Source of the DNA: Mycobacterium sp. IS-1264
Lineage (GTDB): Bacteria > Actinomycetota > Actinomycetes > Mycobacteriales > Mycobacteriaceae
Direction: 5' to 3'
Length of the DNA: 64,000 nt
Assembly (NCBI RefSeq): GCF_001954195.1
Contig: NZ_MBES01000070.1
Coordinates: 1 to 64,000 of the forward strand
Position 1 is the first letter of the stretch. Every line of letters starts with the position of its first letter. Below are positions 49,820 through 58,761 of this stretch, piece by piece. The notes under the pieces are model-generated. The model did no database searches, was not told the origin of the DNA, and saw nothing but the letters and a program-made list of their open reading frames with translations. The translations under genes were made by a program, and so were the position numbers.

Positions 49820-50851
49820 TCACTCGGGCTTGGTGCTGCGGCCCAGCAGCAGCAGCATCGCCTCCCCCACCGAGAGCCCCTTGTGACATACCCGGTGCAC
49901 GGCTTCCGTCAGCGGCATCTCGACGTCGTAGCTGGCCGCCAGAGCGAGCACCGCCTCGCACGACGTCACCCCCTCGACGACGTGCCCTTTCCCGGCCTGC
50001 ATCGCCGATTCCATCGTTCCGCCGCGGCCCAGGCACTCGCCGAACGACCGGTTACGCGAATGCGGCGACGTGCACGTGGCCACCAGGTCGCCCACCCCCG
50101 CCAGGCCGGCCAGCGTCGCGCCCTTGGCGCCCAAGGCCATCCCCAGGCGCATGATCTCCGCCAGGCCGCGGGTGATGATCGCCGCCACGGTGTTTTCGCC
50201 GAGGCCGACGCCGACCGCCATCCCGCATGCCAGCGCGATGACGTTCTTGCACGCCCCACCTATCTCGGTGCCGACCACATCGCTATTCGTGTACGGGCGG
50301 AAGTACCCGCTGTTCAGCATCCGCTGCACGGCGACGGCGCGGCCGGAGTCACTGCACGCGACAACCGTGGCGGCAGGCTGACATTCGGCGATCTCGCTGG
50401 CGAGGTTCGGCCCCGAAATCACTCCGACCTGTGCGGGGTCGACGCCCGTCACCGAAACGATGACCTGACTCATCCGCATCAGCGTGCCCAGCTCGATGCC
50501 CTTCGCCAGACTGACCAGCGTCGCGCCGTCGGCCAACCAGGGCGCCCACTGCTCGAGGTTGGCCCGCATCGTCTGCGCGGGCACCGCCAGCAGCACCGTC
50601 GACGCGCCGGCCAGCGCATCTTTCGCATCGGCGGTCGCGCGGATGCCATCCGGCAGCAACGTGCCGGGCAGATAGGCGGGGTTATATCGGGTGGCGTTGA
50701 CCTGCTCGGCGATGTCGGGTCGCCGGGCCCACAGCGTGACCCGTGCGTCCGGGCCCCCGGCGTCCACCAGCACCTTGGCCAGCGCGGTGCCCCACGCACC
50801 GGCGCCCATCACCGCAACGGCGCCCCCCGAGCCGGGCATCGTGCTGGCCAT
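49820..50851 (-). CDS. gpsA: Glycerol-3-phosphate dehydrogenase [NAD(P)+]
   Basis: A 343-residue GpsA that reduces dihydroxyacetone phosphate to sn-glycerol-3-phosphate for phospholipid synthesis. The Rossmann motif is GAGAWGTALAKVLVDAGG and the catalytic region has GGACKNVIALACGMAVG and GDLVATCTSPHSRNRSFG. Matches Rv2982c (gpdA2). It diverges from fbiD. Confidence 0.96.
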   Translation of the reverse strand: MASTMPGSGGAVAVMGAGAWGTALAKVLVDAGGPDARVTLWARRPDIAEQVNATRYNPAYLPGTLLPDGIRATADAKDALAGASTVLLAVPAQTMRANLEQWAPWLADGATLVSLAKGIELGTLMRMSQVIVSVTGVDPAQVGVISGPNLASEIAECQPAATVVACSDSGRAVAVQRMLNSGYFRPYTNSDVVGTEIGGACKNVIALACGMAVGVGLGENTVAAIITRGLAEIMRLGMALGAKGATLAGLAGVGDLVATCTSPHSRNRSFGECLGRGGTMESAMQAGKGHVVEGVTSCEAVLALAASYDVEMPLTEAVHRVCHKGLSVGEAMLLLLGRSTKPE

Positions 50852-50966
50852 TTACCACCCCGTCTGTCCTCGAGACCGTGTACCGCGCCGCCTTCTTATC
50901 GCGCGGCCGGCGCTTCAGATTAGCCCGAGGCGGCGTTGCGGGAATCGGCGCTGGCAGGATGGCCTC

Positions 50967-51629
50967 ATGAGCGGCACACGCGCCGACGGTGCGGGCGACG
51001 GGGCAGCTGACGTTGCCCTGATCATCGCCGTCAAGCGGTTGGCCGCCGCCAAGACCAGGCTGGCCCCGGTGTTCTCGGCGCAAACCCGCGAGAGCGTGGT
51101 GCTCGCCATGTTGGTCGACACCCTGACCGCCGCGGCCGGCGTCGCATCGGTCGGCTCGATCACCGTCATCACACCCGACGACGCCGCGGCGGCCGCGGCG
51201 GCCGACCTCGGGGCGAACGTGCTGGCCGATCCGACCCCGGAGGGCCATCGCGACCCGCTGAACAACGCAATCGGCGCCGCCGAACGCGCGGTGGCCCGGT
51301 CGTTCTCGAATGTCGTTGTGCTGCAAGGCGATTTGCCGGCGCTGCAGACACAAGAACTGGCGGAGGCGATCGCCGCCGCCCGGCAACATCGGCGCAGCTT
51401 CGTCGCAGACCGGCTGGCGACCGGGACCGCGGCGCTGTGCGCGTTCGGTTCCTTTCTCGAGCCGCAGTTCGGGCCGGATTCCTGCGCGCGGCACCGCCGT
51501 TCGGGTGCGATCGAGCTGACCGGCGCGTGGCCCGGCCTGCGCTGCGACGTCGACACACCCGCCGACCTGGCGGCCGCGCGCCAGCTGGGCGTCGGCGCGG
51601 CGACAGCACGTGCCGTCGCGCGGCACTGA
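50967..51629 (+). CDS. fbiD: Phosphoenolpyruvate guanylyltransferase FbiD
   Basis: A 220-residue CofC-type nucleotidyltransferase. In mycobacteria FbiD (Rv2983) transfers GMP to phosphoenolpyruvate, the first committed step of coenzyme F420 side-chain assembly (established knowledge). Visible motifs are IIAVKRLAAAKTRLAP at the N-terminus, VVLQGDLPAL and the C-terminal LRCDVDTPADLAAA. ATG at 50967. An F420/flavin-dependent family protein is encoded 8 kb downstream. Confidence 0.94.
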   Translation: MSGTRADGAGDGAADVALIIAVKRLAAAKTRLAPVFSAQTRESVVLAMLVDTLTAAAGVASVGSITVITPDDAAAAAAADLGANVLADPTPEGHRDPLNNAIGAAERAVARSFSNVVVLQGDLPALQTQELAEAIAAARQHRRSFVADRLATGTAALCAFGSFLEPQFGPDSCARHRRSGAIELTGAWPGLRCDVDTPADLAAARQLGVGAATARAVARH

Positions 51630-51730
51630 GAGATCTAGGCCGATCCGGTCCCCGGCAGCAAACCTGTCCGGGGGATGAACGACGCGCCAACGACGGATGG
51701 ATGTCTGTCGGGCGCTAGCAGCACCAGCGG

Positions 51731-53932
51731 GTGATGCGGGATGATCGCATGGTGACCGAAACCGAAGCCGAGGCGCGCCTCGCAGAAACGGCATGGCAAC
51801 CGGATGGTCCGGCGCTGGCCGCACCGCCGGCCGCGACCCCCGCCGCGATCAGCGATGCACTGCCGGAAGACCGTTACCTCAACCGGGAACTGAGCTGGCT
51901 GGACTTCAACGCGCGCGTGCTAGCGCTGGCCGACGACAACTCGCTGCCGCTGCTGGAGCGGGCAAAGTTTCTGGCGATCTTCGCTTCCAATCTCGACGAG
52001 TTCTACATGGTTCGGGTCGCCGGACTGAAGCGCCGCGACGAGATGGGTCTGTCGGTCCGCTCCGCCGACGGTCTGACACCGCGTGAGCAATTGGCCCGCA
52101 TCGGCGAGCAGACGCAGCGGATCGCGACGCGGCACGCCCGCGTGTTTCTCGATTCGGTGCGGCCGGCCCTGGCCGAGGAAGGCATTCACATCGTCACGTG
52201 GGCCGATCTGGATCAGGCCGAGCGCGACGAACTGTCGACCTATTTCAACGAGCAGGTTTTCCCCGTCCTCACACCGTTGGCAGTCGATCCCGCCCACCCG
52301 TTCCCGTTTGTGAGCGGACTGAGCCTGAATCTAGCGGTCACGGTGAAGCAACCCGAAGACGGCGGCCAGCACTTCGCGCGAGTCAAGGTGCCCGACAACG
52401 TCGATCGCTTCGTCGAACTCGGCAGCCGCGAACCGGCCCGCGAAGGCTCCGGCGAAGCGCGCACCATAATCCGGTACCTGCCGATGGAAGAGCTGATCGC
52501 GGCCTTCCTTCCGGTGCTGTTCCCGGGTATGGACGTCGTCGAACATCACGCCTTCCGCATTACTCGCAACGCCGACTTCGAAGTCGAGGAGGACCGCGAC
52601 GAAGACCTGCTGCAAGCGCTGGAGCGGGAATTGGCGCGACGGAGGTTCGGTTCTCCGGTGCGACTCGAGATCGCCGACGACATGACCGAGGGCATGCTGG
52701 AGCTGCTGCTGCGAGAACTCGACGTGAATCCCAGTGACGTCATCGAAGTGCCCGGCCTACTCGATCTTTCGTCGCTGTGGCAGATCTACGGACTGGACCG
52801 CCCGGCGCTCAAAGACCCGGCGTTCGTTCCGGCCACCCACCCCGCCTTCGCCGACCGGGAAACCCCCAAGAGCATCTTCGCGACGCTGCGCGAAGGCGAT
52901 GTGCTGGTGCATCATCCGTACGACTCGTTCTCCACCAGCGTGCAGCGATTCATCGAGCAGGCCGCCGCGGATCCCAATGTGCTGGCGATCAAACAGACGC
53001 TGTACCGCACATCGGGTGATTCGCCGATCGTCCGGGCGCTGATCGACGCCGCCGAGGCCGGCAAGCAGGCGGTGGCGCTCGTCGAGATCAAGGCACGCTT
53101 CGACGAACAGGCCAACATCCGCTGGGCGCGTGCGCTGGAGCAAGCGGGCGTGCACGTGGTGTACGGGCTCGTCGGCCTCAAGACACATTGCAAAACGTGC
53201 CTGGTGGTGCGACGCGAGGGTTCGACGATCCGGCGGTACTGCCACATCGGGACCGGCAACTACAACAGCAAGACGGCGCGGCTGTATGAGGATGTCGGGC
53301 TGCTCACGGCGGCGCCCGATATCGGGGCCGACCTGACCGACCTGTTCAATTCGCTGACCGGCTACTCCCGAAAAGTGTCCTACCGCAACCTGTTGGTGGC
53401 GCCGGACGGCATTCGCACCGGCATCATCGAACGCGTCGAGCGTGAGATCGCCGCGCACCGTGAAAACGGCGGGGGGCGGATTCGGCTCAAGATGAACGCC
53501 CTCGTCGACGAGCAGGTGATCGACGCGTTGTATCGCGCGTCGCGCGCGGGCGTGCGGGTCGAGGTGGTGGTGCGCGGCATCTGCGCACTGCGCCCCGAAA
53601 CGGAAGGCTTCTCGGAGAACATTTCGGTCCGCTCGATTCTCGGCCGGTTCCTGGAGCACTCGCGGATCATTCATTTCGATCGCATCGACGAGTACTGGAT
53701 CGGCAGCGCCGACATGATGCACCGCAACCTCGACCGCCGAGTCGAGGTGCTGGTTCAGGTCAAAGACCCAAGGCTCACCGCATATCTGGACGACTTGTTC
53801 GAGTCCGCGCTAGACCCGTCCACCCGGTGCTGGGAGCTCGGGTCCGACGGGCAGTGGACCGCATCGCCACAGGATGGTCACAGCGTGCGCGACCATCAGG
53901 TATCGCTGATGGAGCTGCACCGTAGCGCCTGA
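51731..53932 (+). CDS. ppk1: Polyphosphate kinase
   Basis: A 733-residue enzyme that polymerises ATP gamma-phosphate into polyphosphate. The family starts with PEDRYLNRELSWLDFNARVL, and the catalytic region contains the phosphohistidine motif YCHIGTGNYNSKTARLYEDVG and IKQTLYRTSGDSPIV. The GTG at 51731 gives MMRDDRMVTE, matching the annotated M. tuberculosis N-terminus; ATG at 51749 is possible. It is followed 72 bases later by mutT1. Confidence 0.96.
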   Translation: MMRDDRMVTETEAEARLAETAWQPDGPALAAPPAATPAAISDALPEDRYLNRELSWLDFNARVLALADDNSLPLLERAKFLAIFASNLDEFYMVRVAGLKRRDEMGLSVRSADGLTPREQLARIGEQTQRIATRHARVFLDSVRPALAEEGIHIVTWADLDQAERDELSTYFNEQVFPVLTPLAVDPAHPFPFVSGLSLNLAVTVKQPEDGGQHFARVKVPDNVDRFVELGSREPAREGSGEARTIIRYLPMEELIAAFLPVLFPGMDVVEHHAFRITRNADFEVEEDRDEDLLQALERELARRRFGSPVRLEIADDMTEGMLELLLRELDVNPSDVIEVPGLLDLSSLWQIYGLDRPALKDPAFVPATHPAFADRETPKSIFATLREGDVLVHHPYDSFSTSVQRFIEQAAADPNVLAIKQTLYRTSGDSPIVRALIDAAEAGKQAVALVEIKARFDEQANIRWARALEQAGVHVVYGLVGLKTHCKTCLVVRREGSTIRRYCHIGTGNYNSKTARLYEDVGLLTAAPDIGADLTDLFNSLTGYSRKVSYRNLLVAPDGIRTGIIERVEREIAAHRENGGGRIRLKMNALVDEQVIDALYRASRAGVRVEVVVRGICALRPETEGFSENISVRSILGRFLEHSRIIHFDRIDEYWIGSADMMHRNLDRRVEVLVQVKDPRLTAYLDDLFESALDPSTRCWELGSDGQWTASPQDGHSVRDHQVSLMELHRSA

Positions 53933-54004
53933 CGGCGTGTGCTACGTTTCGAGGTCACGCCCAAGGCCGGAGCGACCCAGGCCGAATTAACCTGCAGGAG
54001 TGAG

Positions 54005-54946
54005 GTGTCCGACCAGAACTCGTCCTCCGGCCGGCGCTCGGGAAGCCGGCTCGTGTATGCCGCCGGCGCGGTGTTGTGGCGGCCCGGGACTTTCGATTCG
54101 GCCAACCCGGAGATCGCCGTCATCCACCGCCCCCGCTATGACGACTGGTCGCTGCCCAAGGGCAAAGTGGACCCCGGCGAGACCGCGCCCGTGGCCGCGG
54201 CGCGCGAAGTGATGGAGGAGACCGGGCACCGGTGCGTCCTCGGCAGGCGCCTTCCCACCGTGAGTTACCCGATCGACCAGGGCGTCAAAAAGGTGTACTA
54301 CTGGGCGGCGCGCGCGTCTGGCGGGGAATTCAGCGCGGGCAGCGAGGTCGACGAGCTGATCTGGCTGCCGGTCCGTGACGCGATGAAGAAACTGGACTAC
54401 GTACACGATCGAAAAGTATTGCGCCGCTTTGCAAAACAGCCTGCAGATACGAAGACCGTCTTAGTGGTCCGGCACGGCACCGCCGGCCGCAAGTCCCGGT
54501 TCTCCGGGGACGACACCAAGCGACCGTTGGACAAGAGGGGACGCGCGCAGGCGGAGGCACTGGTCCCACAGCTGATGGTCTTCGGCGCCACCGACGTCCA
54601 CGCGGCCGACCGGCTCCGCTGCCACCAGACGGTGGAACCGCTCGCACAGGAACTCGGTGTGACGATCCGCAACGAGCCCACCCTCACCGAAGAGTCATAC
54701 GCGAAGAACCCCAAACGCGGCCGGCGCCGGGTGATGGATATCGCCGCGCAGGACGGCACCCCGGTGATCTGCACGCAGGGCAAGGTGATTCCGGACTTGA
54801 TCGCCTGGTGGTGCGAACGCGACGGCGTCCGCCCCGACAAGTCCCGCAACCACAAGGGCAGTACGTGGGTGCTGTCGCTGGCGGCGGGCCGGCTAGTGGC
54901 GGCCAACCATATCGGCGGCTCGCTGGCCGCCAACGTGCGGGCCTAA
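54005..54946 (+). CDS. mutT1: MutT1, Nudix plus histidine-phosphatase fusion
   Basis: A 313-residue two-domain protein. The N-terminal Nudix box GKVDPGETAPVAAAREVMEETGH is complete; the C-terminal half is a histidine phosphatase with VVRHGTAG. In mycobacteria MutT1 cleans oxidised nucleotides and hydrolyses Ap4A (established knowledge). GTG at 54005 follows GCAGGAG and yields the expected length. It converges on hupB with a perfect palindrome between the stops. Confidence 0.94.
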   Translation: MSDQNSSSGRRSGSRLVYAAGAVLWRPGTFDSANPEIAVIHRPRYDDWSLPKGKVDPGETAPVAAAREVMEETGHRCVLGRRLPTVSYPIDQGVKKVYYWAARASGGEFSAGSEVDELIWLPVRDAMKKLDYVHDRKVLRRFAKQPADTKTVLVVRHGTAGRKSRFSGDDTKRPLDKRGRAQAEALVPQLMVFGATDVHAADRLRCHQTVEPLAQELGVTIRNEPTLTEESYAKNPKRGRRRVMDIAAQDGTPVICTQGKVIPDLIAWWCERDGVRPDKSRNHKGSTWVLSLAAGRLVAANHIGGSLAANVRA

Positions 54947-54954
54947 ACACGCGA

Positions 54955-54990
54955 ATACCCTTTGGGGGCAGCGCTGCCCCCAAAGGGTAT
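54955..54990. terminator. 36-bp perfect palindrome between mutT1 and hupB
   Basis: Arms of 18 bases beginning ATACCCTTTGGGGGCAGC are exact inverted complements with no unpaired spacer. It lies nine bases after the mutT1 stop and 26 before the hupB stop, the place of a bidirectional terminator. There is no U-tract, in keeping with mycobacterial terminators. Confidence 0.75.
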
Positions 54991-55015
54991 CTGCGTCTGG
55001 AATTCGGGTTAGTGC

Positions 55016-55663
55016 TTAGCGACGGCCGCGGCGCGCGGTCGCCTTCTTGGCCGGAGCTCGCTTCGCGGCCTTCTTGGCGGGAGCCCTCTTGGTCGCCTTC
55101 TTAGCCGGCGTCCTCTTGGTCGCGGCCTTCTTGGCGGGAGCCCTCTTGGTCGCCTTCTTGGCCGGCGTCCTCTTGGTCGCGGCCTTCTTGGCCGGCGCCC
55201 TCTTGGTCGCCTTCTTAGCCGGCGCCCGCTTGGTCGCGGCCTTCTTGGCCGGAGCCTTCTTGGCGGCCTTCTTGGCCGGAGACTTCTTGGCGGCGGCCTT
55301 CTTAGCCGGAGCCTTCTTGGCAGCCTTCTTGGCCGCACCGCCCACAACACCACGCTTCACTGCAGGTCCTTCCGACGGGAGGCGCTGTGCGCCAGAGACA
55401 ACCGCTTTGAATTGGGCACCCGGACGAAACGCCGGGACAGACGTCGGCTTCACTTTCACCGTCTCGCCGGTGCGCGGATTGCGGGCCACGCGCGCTGCGC
55501 GGCGGCGCTGCTCGAACACACCGAAGCCGGTAATAGTTACGCTGTCGCCCTTGTGCACCGCGCGCACAATGGTGTCGACAACATTCTCGACAGCAGCGGT
55601 CGCTTGCCGACGGTCCGAGCCCAATTTCTGCGTGAGCACGTCAATGAGCTCTGCTTTGTTCAT
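55016..55663 (-). CDS. hupB: DNA-binding protein HupB (HU with basic tail)
   Basis: A 215-residue nucleoid protein. Residues 1-90 form the HU fold (MNKAELIDVLTQKLGSDRRQA, TITGFGVFEQRRRAARVARNP), and the rest is an H1-like tail of repeated PAKKA, TKRAPAKKA and TKRTPAKKA units ending RRGRR. It compacts DNA and is a known mycobacterial virulence and iron-related factor. ATG at 55663 follows GGAGG and starts at MNKAE, discarding a 17-residue upstream extension. Confidence 0.97.
   Translation of the reverse strand: MNKAELIDVLTQKLGSDRRQATAAVENVVDTIVRAVHKGDSVTITGFGVFEQRRRAARVARNPRTGETVKVKPTSVPAFRPGAQFKAVVSGAQRLPSEGPAVKRGVVGGAAKKAAKKAPAKKAAAKKSPAKKAAKKAPAKKAATKRAPAKKATKRAPAKKAATKRTPAKKATKRAPAKKAATKRTPAKKATKRAPAKKAAKRAPAKKATARRGRR
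55060..55330 (-). repeat. Tandem coding repeats of the HupB tail
   Basis: Near-identical units of about 30-60 bases, each containing a GCCTTCTTGG-like core and CTCTTGGTCGC, encode the lysine/alanine tail. At least six PAKKA/TKRA-type units follow one another. High identity makes the array prone to length change by slippage. Confidence 0.75.
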
Positions 55664-55876
55664 CCAAAATCCTCCGAAGCCAGTGGTCCTCGTTTCGAAC
55701 CAACTAGCGAACACGGTAAACCCTCACCTGGCAAATTGCCAAGCGCCACGCGCAATTTCAAGACGCGATGATTGGAATTTTCGCAATCCGGTTGCCGCCC
55801 TTGACCGGTGGCGCACCCCGAATTCGACCCGCTTACTTAGCCGGGCGAGACGAAATTCCGCCCGGGTCGACTCGCA

Positions 55877-56473
55877 TCAGGAGCTGGGTACAGTGCGCGG
55901 TTTCCACTCCGGACGAGCCGCCTCAAACGATTCGATGTCACGGAGTTTTCGCAGCGTAAGGGCTATATCGTCAAGACCCTCGAGCAATCGCCACGCAGTG
56001 TGATCGTCAATCTTGAACGGCAGCACCGCCGTTCCCGCGGTGATATTTCGATCTTGAAGATTGGCAGTGATTTCCAAGCCCGGACTCTGCTCGATGAGCT
56101 TCCAAAGAAGCTCGACGCCGTCCTGGCCGACTTCTGCCGCGAGCAGCCCCGCCTTGCCCGCGTTGCCCCGGAAAATGTCACCGAATCGAGACGAGATGAC
56201 CACCCGGAACCCGTAGTCCATGAGCGCCCACACCGCATGCTCACGCGACGATCCGGTGCCGAAATCGGGGCCAGCCACCAGAACCGAGCCGCGGTCAAAG
56301 GGGCTGAGGTTTAGGACGAATGAGGGATCCGAGCGCCACGTTGCGAACAAGCCGTCCTCGAAACCGGTTCGGGTGACGCGCTTCAAATACACCGCGGGAA
56401 TGATCTGGTCGGTGTCCACATTGGAGCGCCGCAGTGGCACCCCGATACCGGTGTGGGTGTGAAAGGCTTCCAT
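55877..56473 (-). CDS. leuD: 3-isopropylmalate dehydratase small subunit
   Basis: A 198-residue swivel-domain subunit that pairs with LeuC to convert 2- to 3-isopropylmalate in leucine synthesis. It has MEAFHTHTGIGVPLRRSNVDTDQIIP and the family motif GPDFGTGSSREHAVWAL. The ATG at 56473 follows GAGGA and matches the M. tuberculosis N-terminus; a second ATG two codons upstream at 56479 is less likely. It follows leuC by 23 bases. Confidence 0.96.
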   Translation of the reverse strand: MEAFHTHTGIGVPLRRSNVDTDQIIPAVYLKRVTRTGFEDGLFATWRSDPSFVLNLSPFDRGSVLVAGPDFGTGSSREHAVWALMDYGFRVVISSRFGDIFRGNAGKAGLLAAEVGQDGVELLWKLIEQSPGLEITANLQDRNITAGTAVLPFKIDDHTAWRLLEGLDDIALTLRKLRDIESFEAARPEWKPRTVPSS

Positions 56474-56496
56474 GCTCATCCTCTATCGAAGTTGAA

Positions 56497-57909
56497 TCAG
56501 TTCAAGTCGGCCGGCGCGGACAGCGTGCCGCGCACCGCGGTAGCCGCAGCAACGGCCGGCGACACCAAATGCGTGCGGCCGCCTTTGCCCTGCCGCCCTT
56601 CGAAGTTGCGGTTCGACGTCGCCGCGCAGCGCTCCCCCGGCGCAAGCTGATCGGGATTCATGCCCAGGCACATCGAGCAACCCGCCTGCCGCCACTCCGC
56701 ACCCGCGGCGGTGAATACCTCACCGAGACCCTCGGCTTCGGCCTCGGCGCGCACCCGCATCGAGCCCGGAACAACCAGCATCCGCACGCCCGAGGCGACC
56801 TTGCGGCCGCGCAACACCTCGGCCACCGCCCGCAGATCTTCGATGCGACCGTTGGTGCACGAGCCGACGAACACGGCGTCGACGGCGATCTCGCGCATCG
56901 GCATCCCGGGTCGAAGGTCCATGTACGCCAAGGCTTTCTCGGCGGCCTGCCGCTCGCCGTCGTCGGTCATCAGGTCGGGGTCCGGGACGTTCGCGGCCAA
57001 CGGGACGCCCTGTCCGGGGTTTGTTCCCCACGTGACGAATGGGCTCAACGACGTCGCGTCGAGATAGACCTCGGTGTCGAAGACGGCACCGGGGTCGGTG
57101 CGCAGCTGCTGCCAATAGGAGACCGCGGCGTCCCATTGCGCGCCGCGCGGCGCATGCGGACGATCGCGCAGAAACTCGTACGTGGTTTCGTCCGGCGCCA
57201 CCATGCCCGCCCGGGCACCCGCTTCGATGCTCATATTGCAGACCGTCATCCGGCCTTCCATTGACAGCGACTCGATGGCGCTGCCCCGATATTCGATGAC
57301 GTGACCCTGTCCACCGCCGGTGCCGATTTTTGCGATCAACGCCAAAATGATGTCCTTGGCCGTCACACCGGCGGGCAATTCCCCGTCGACGTTGACCGCC
57401 ATTGTCTTGAATGGCCGAAGCGGCAATGTCTGCGTAGCCAGCACATGTTCGACCTCCGATGTGCCGATGCCCATCGCCAGCGCGCCGAACGCGCCATGAG
57501 TAGAGGTGTGGCTATCGCCGCAGACGATCGTCATTCCCGGCTGAGTCAGCCCCAACTGCGGCCCGACGACGTGGACGATGCCCTGCTCGATGTCACCCAT
57601 CGGATGGAGCCGCACACCGAATTCGGCACAGTTTCGCCGCAACGTCTCGACCTGGGTGCGCGAGATCGGGTCGGCGATCGGCTTGTCGATGTCGATGGTG
57701 GGCACGTTGTGATCCTCGGTCGCCAGCGTCAGGTCGGGCCGGCGCACCGGGCGACCGGCCAGGCGCAGCCCGTCGAATGCCTGCGGGCTGGTGACCTCGT
57801 GCACCAGATGAAGGTCGATATAGATCAAGTCGGGCCCGGGGCCCTCACCCGGCGCCACAACGTGGTCGTCCCAAACCTTTTCGGCCAGCGTGCGCGGCGT
57901 GCCTGCCAT
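56497..57909 (-). CDS. leuC: 3-isopropylmalate dehydratase large subunit
   Basis: A 470-residue aconitase-family subunit with a [4Fe-4S] cluster. Cluster cysteines are in GSCTNGRIEDL and GCSMCLGMNPD; substrate motifs GDSHTSTHGAFGALAMGIG and SIEAGARAGMVAPDE are present. ATG at 57909. First gene of leuCD, divergent from the IclR regulator with operator-like sites between them. Confidence 0.97.
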   Translation of the reverse strand: MAGTPRTLAEKVWDDHVVAPGEGPGPDLIYIDLHLVHEVTSPQAFDGLRLAGRPVRRPDLTLATEDHNVPTIDIDKPIADPISRTQVETLRRNCAEFGVRLHPMGDIEQGIVHVVGPQLGLTQPGMTIVCGDSHTSTHGAFGALAMGIGTSEVEHVLATQTLPLRPFKTMAVNVDGELPAGVTAKDIILALIAKIGTGGGQGHVIEYRGSAIESLSMEGRMTVCNMSIEAGARAGMVAPDETTYEFLRDRPHAPRGAQWDAAVSYWQQLRTDPGAVFDTEVYLDATSLSPFVTWGTNPGQGVPLAANVPDPDLMTDDGERQAAEKALAYMDLRPGMPMREIAVDAVFVGSCTNGRIEDLRAVAEVLRGRKVASGVRMLVVPGSMRVRAEAEAEGLGEVFTAAGAEWRQAGCSMCLGMNPDQLAPGERCAATSNRNFEGRQGKGGRTHLVSPAVAAATAVRGTLSAPADLN

Positions 57910-57942
57910 CTTCGATCGCCTCGATTCGCTCAGAACTGGCTA

Positions 57943-57980
57943 TCTCACAATGCGAGACGCTAGTATCTCCTTGTGAGACA
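57943..57980. promoter_or_regulatory. LtbR/IclR-type operator region between leuC and the regulator
   Basis: TCTCACAA (57943-57950) and TTGTGAGA (57971-57978) form a perfect 8-bp inverted pair spaced by 20 bases, and TCTCACAATGCGAGA is itself a near palindrome. The half-sites resemble the GTGAGA-containing LtbR motif of Corynebacterium. TAGTAT at 57961-57966 fits a -10 box six bases from the regulator's GTG, implying a leaderless transcript. Confidence 0.6.
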
Positions 57981-58674
57981 GGATAGCGGAATCGGCGTCC
58001 TCGACAAAAGCGTGGGGCTGCTGCACACGATCGCGGAATCTCCGTGCGGGTTGGCCGAGCTGTGTGAGCGGAGCGGCTTACCCCGCGCGACCGCCTACCG
58101 GTTGGCGGCCGCCCTCGAGGTCCATCGCCTGCTGGCGCGCGACGACGAAGGGCGCTGGCGGCTGGGTCCCGCGCTCACCGAACTCGCGGCCCGCGTCAAC
58201 GATCCGCTGCTGGCCGCCGGTGCGGCGGTGCTCCCGCAGTTGCGCGAAACCACCGGCGAGAGCGTGCAGCTGTACCGTCGCGAGGGCACCTCGCGGGTCT
58301 GTGTCGCGGCGCTGGAACCGGCTGCGGGCCTTCGCGATACGGTTCCGGTCGGCGCGCGCCTGCCGATGACCGCGGGGTCGGGGGCCAAAGTGCTGCTGGC
58401 CTATAGCGACGCCGCCACCCAGAAGGCGGTGCTACCGGCGGCGAAATTCACCGACCGGGCGCTGGCCGACGTGCGCCGGCGCGGTTGGGCACAAAGCGTG
58501 GCCGAGCGTGAGCCGGGGGTTGCCAGCGTCTCGGCGCCGGTGCGCGACAGCCGCGGCGTCGTCGTGGCCGCCATCTCGGTGTCCGGGCCCATCGACCGAA
58601 TCGGGCGCCGGCCGGGTGCCCGCTGGGCCGCTGATTTGTTGTCCGCGGCCGAAGCGCTGACTCGTCGTCTGTAA
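57973..58674 (+). CDS. ltbR: IclR-family regulator of leucine genes (LtbR-like)
   Basis: A 233-residue IclR regulator (Rv2989-like). The winged HTH covers residues 1-60 (DKSVGLLHTIAE, LPRATAYRLAAALEVH) and the effector domain the remainder (GARLPMTAGSGAKVLLAYSD). In Corynebacterium glutamicum LtbR represses leuCD and leuB from the same divergent position; the name is transferred by position and family. The GTG start lies inside the operator half-site and has no Shine-Dalgarno, fitting a leaderless message. Confidence 0.85.
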   Translation: MRQDSGIGVLDKSVGLLHTIAESPCGLAELCERSGLPRATAYRLAAALEVHRLLARDDEGRWRLGPALTELAARVNDPLLAAGAAVLPQLRETTGESVQLYRREGTSRVCVAALEPAAGLRDTVPVGARLPMTAGSGAKVLLAYSDAATQKAVLPAAKFTDRALADVRRRGWAQSVAEREPGVASVSAPVRDSRGVVVAAISVSGPIDRIGRRPGARWAADLLSAAEALTRRL

Positions 58675-58682
58675 TCCGAATC

Positions 58683-58720
58683 GAGTGTGCGTTCACGGCG
58701 GCGACTGTGCGTTCAGGGCG
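58683..58720. repeat. Two tandem 18-bp GAsTGTGCGTTCA units
   Basis: GAGTGTGCGTTCACGGCG (58683-58700) and GACTGTGCGTTCAGGGCG (58703-58720) are near-identical and 20 bases apart. GAGTGTGCGT is also the start of the 79-bp repeats near the PIG-L gene. It lies between the IclR regulator and the FDOR gene. Confidence 0.6.
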
Positions 58721-58761
58721 CCCTCAGCGCACGTCCAAAAGCGACCTGACAGACTGACGCC

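Noticed and set aside
55060..55330. Possible CRISPR array or non-coding minisatellite
   Set aside because: The repeats keep the hupB reading frame and encode the known PAKK-type tail; there are no unique spacers.
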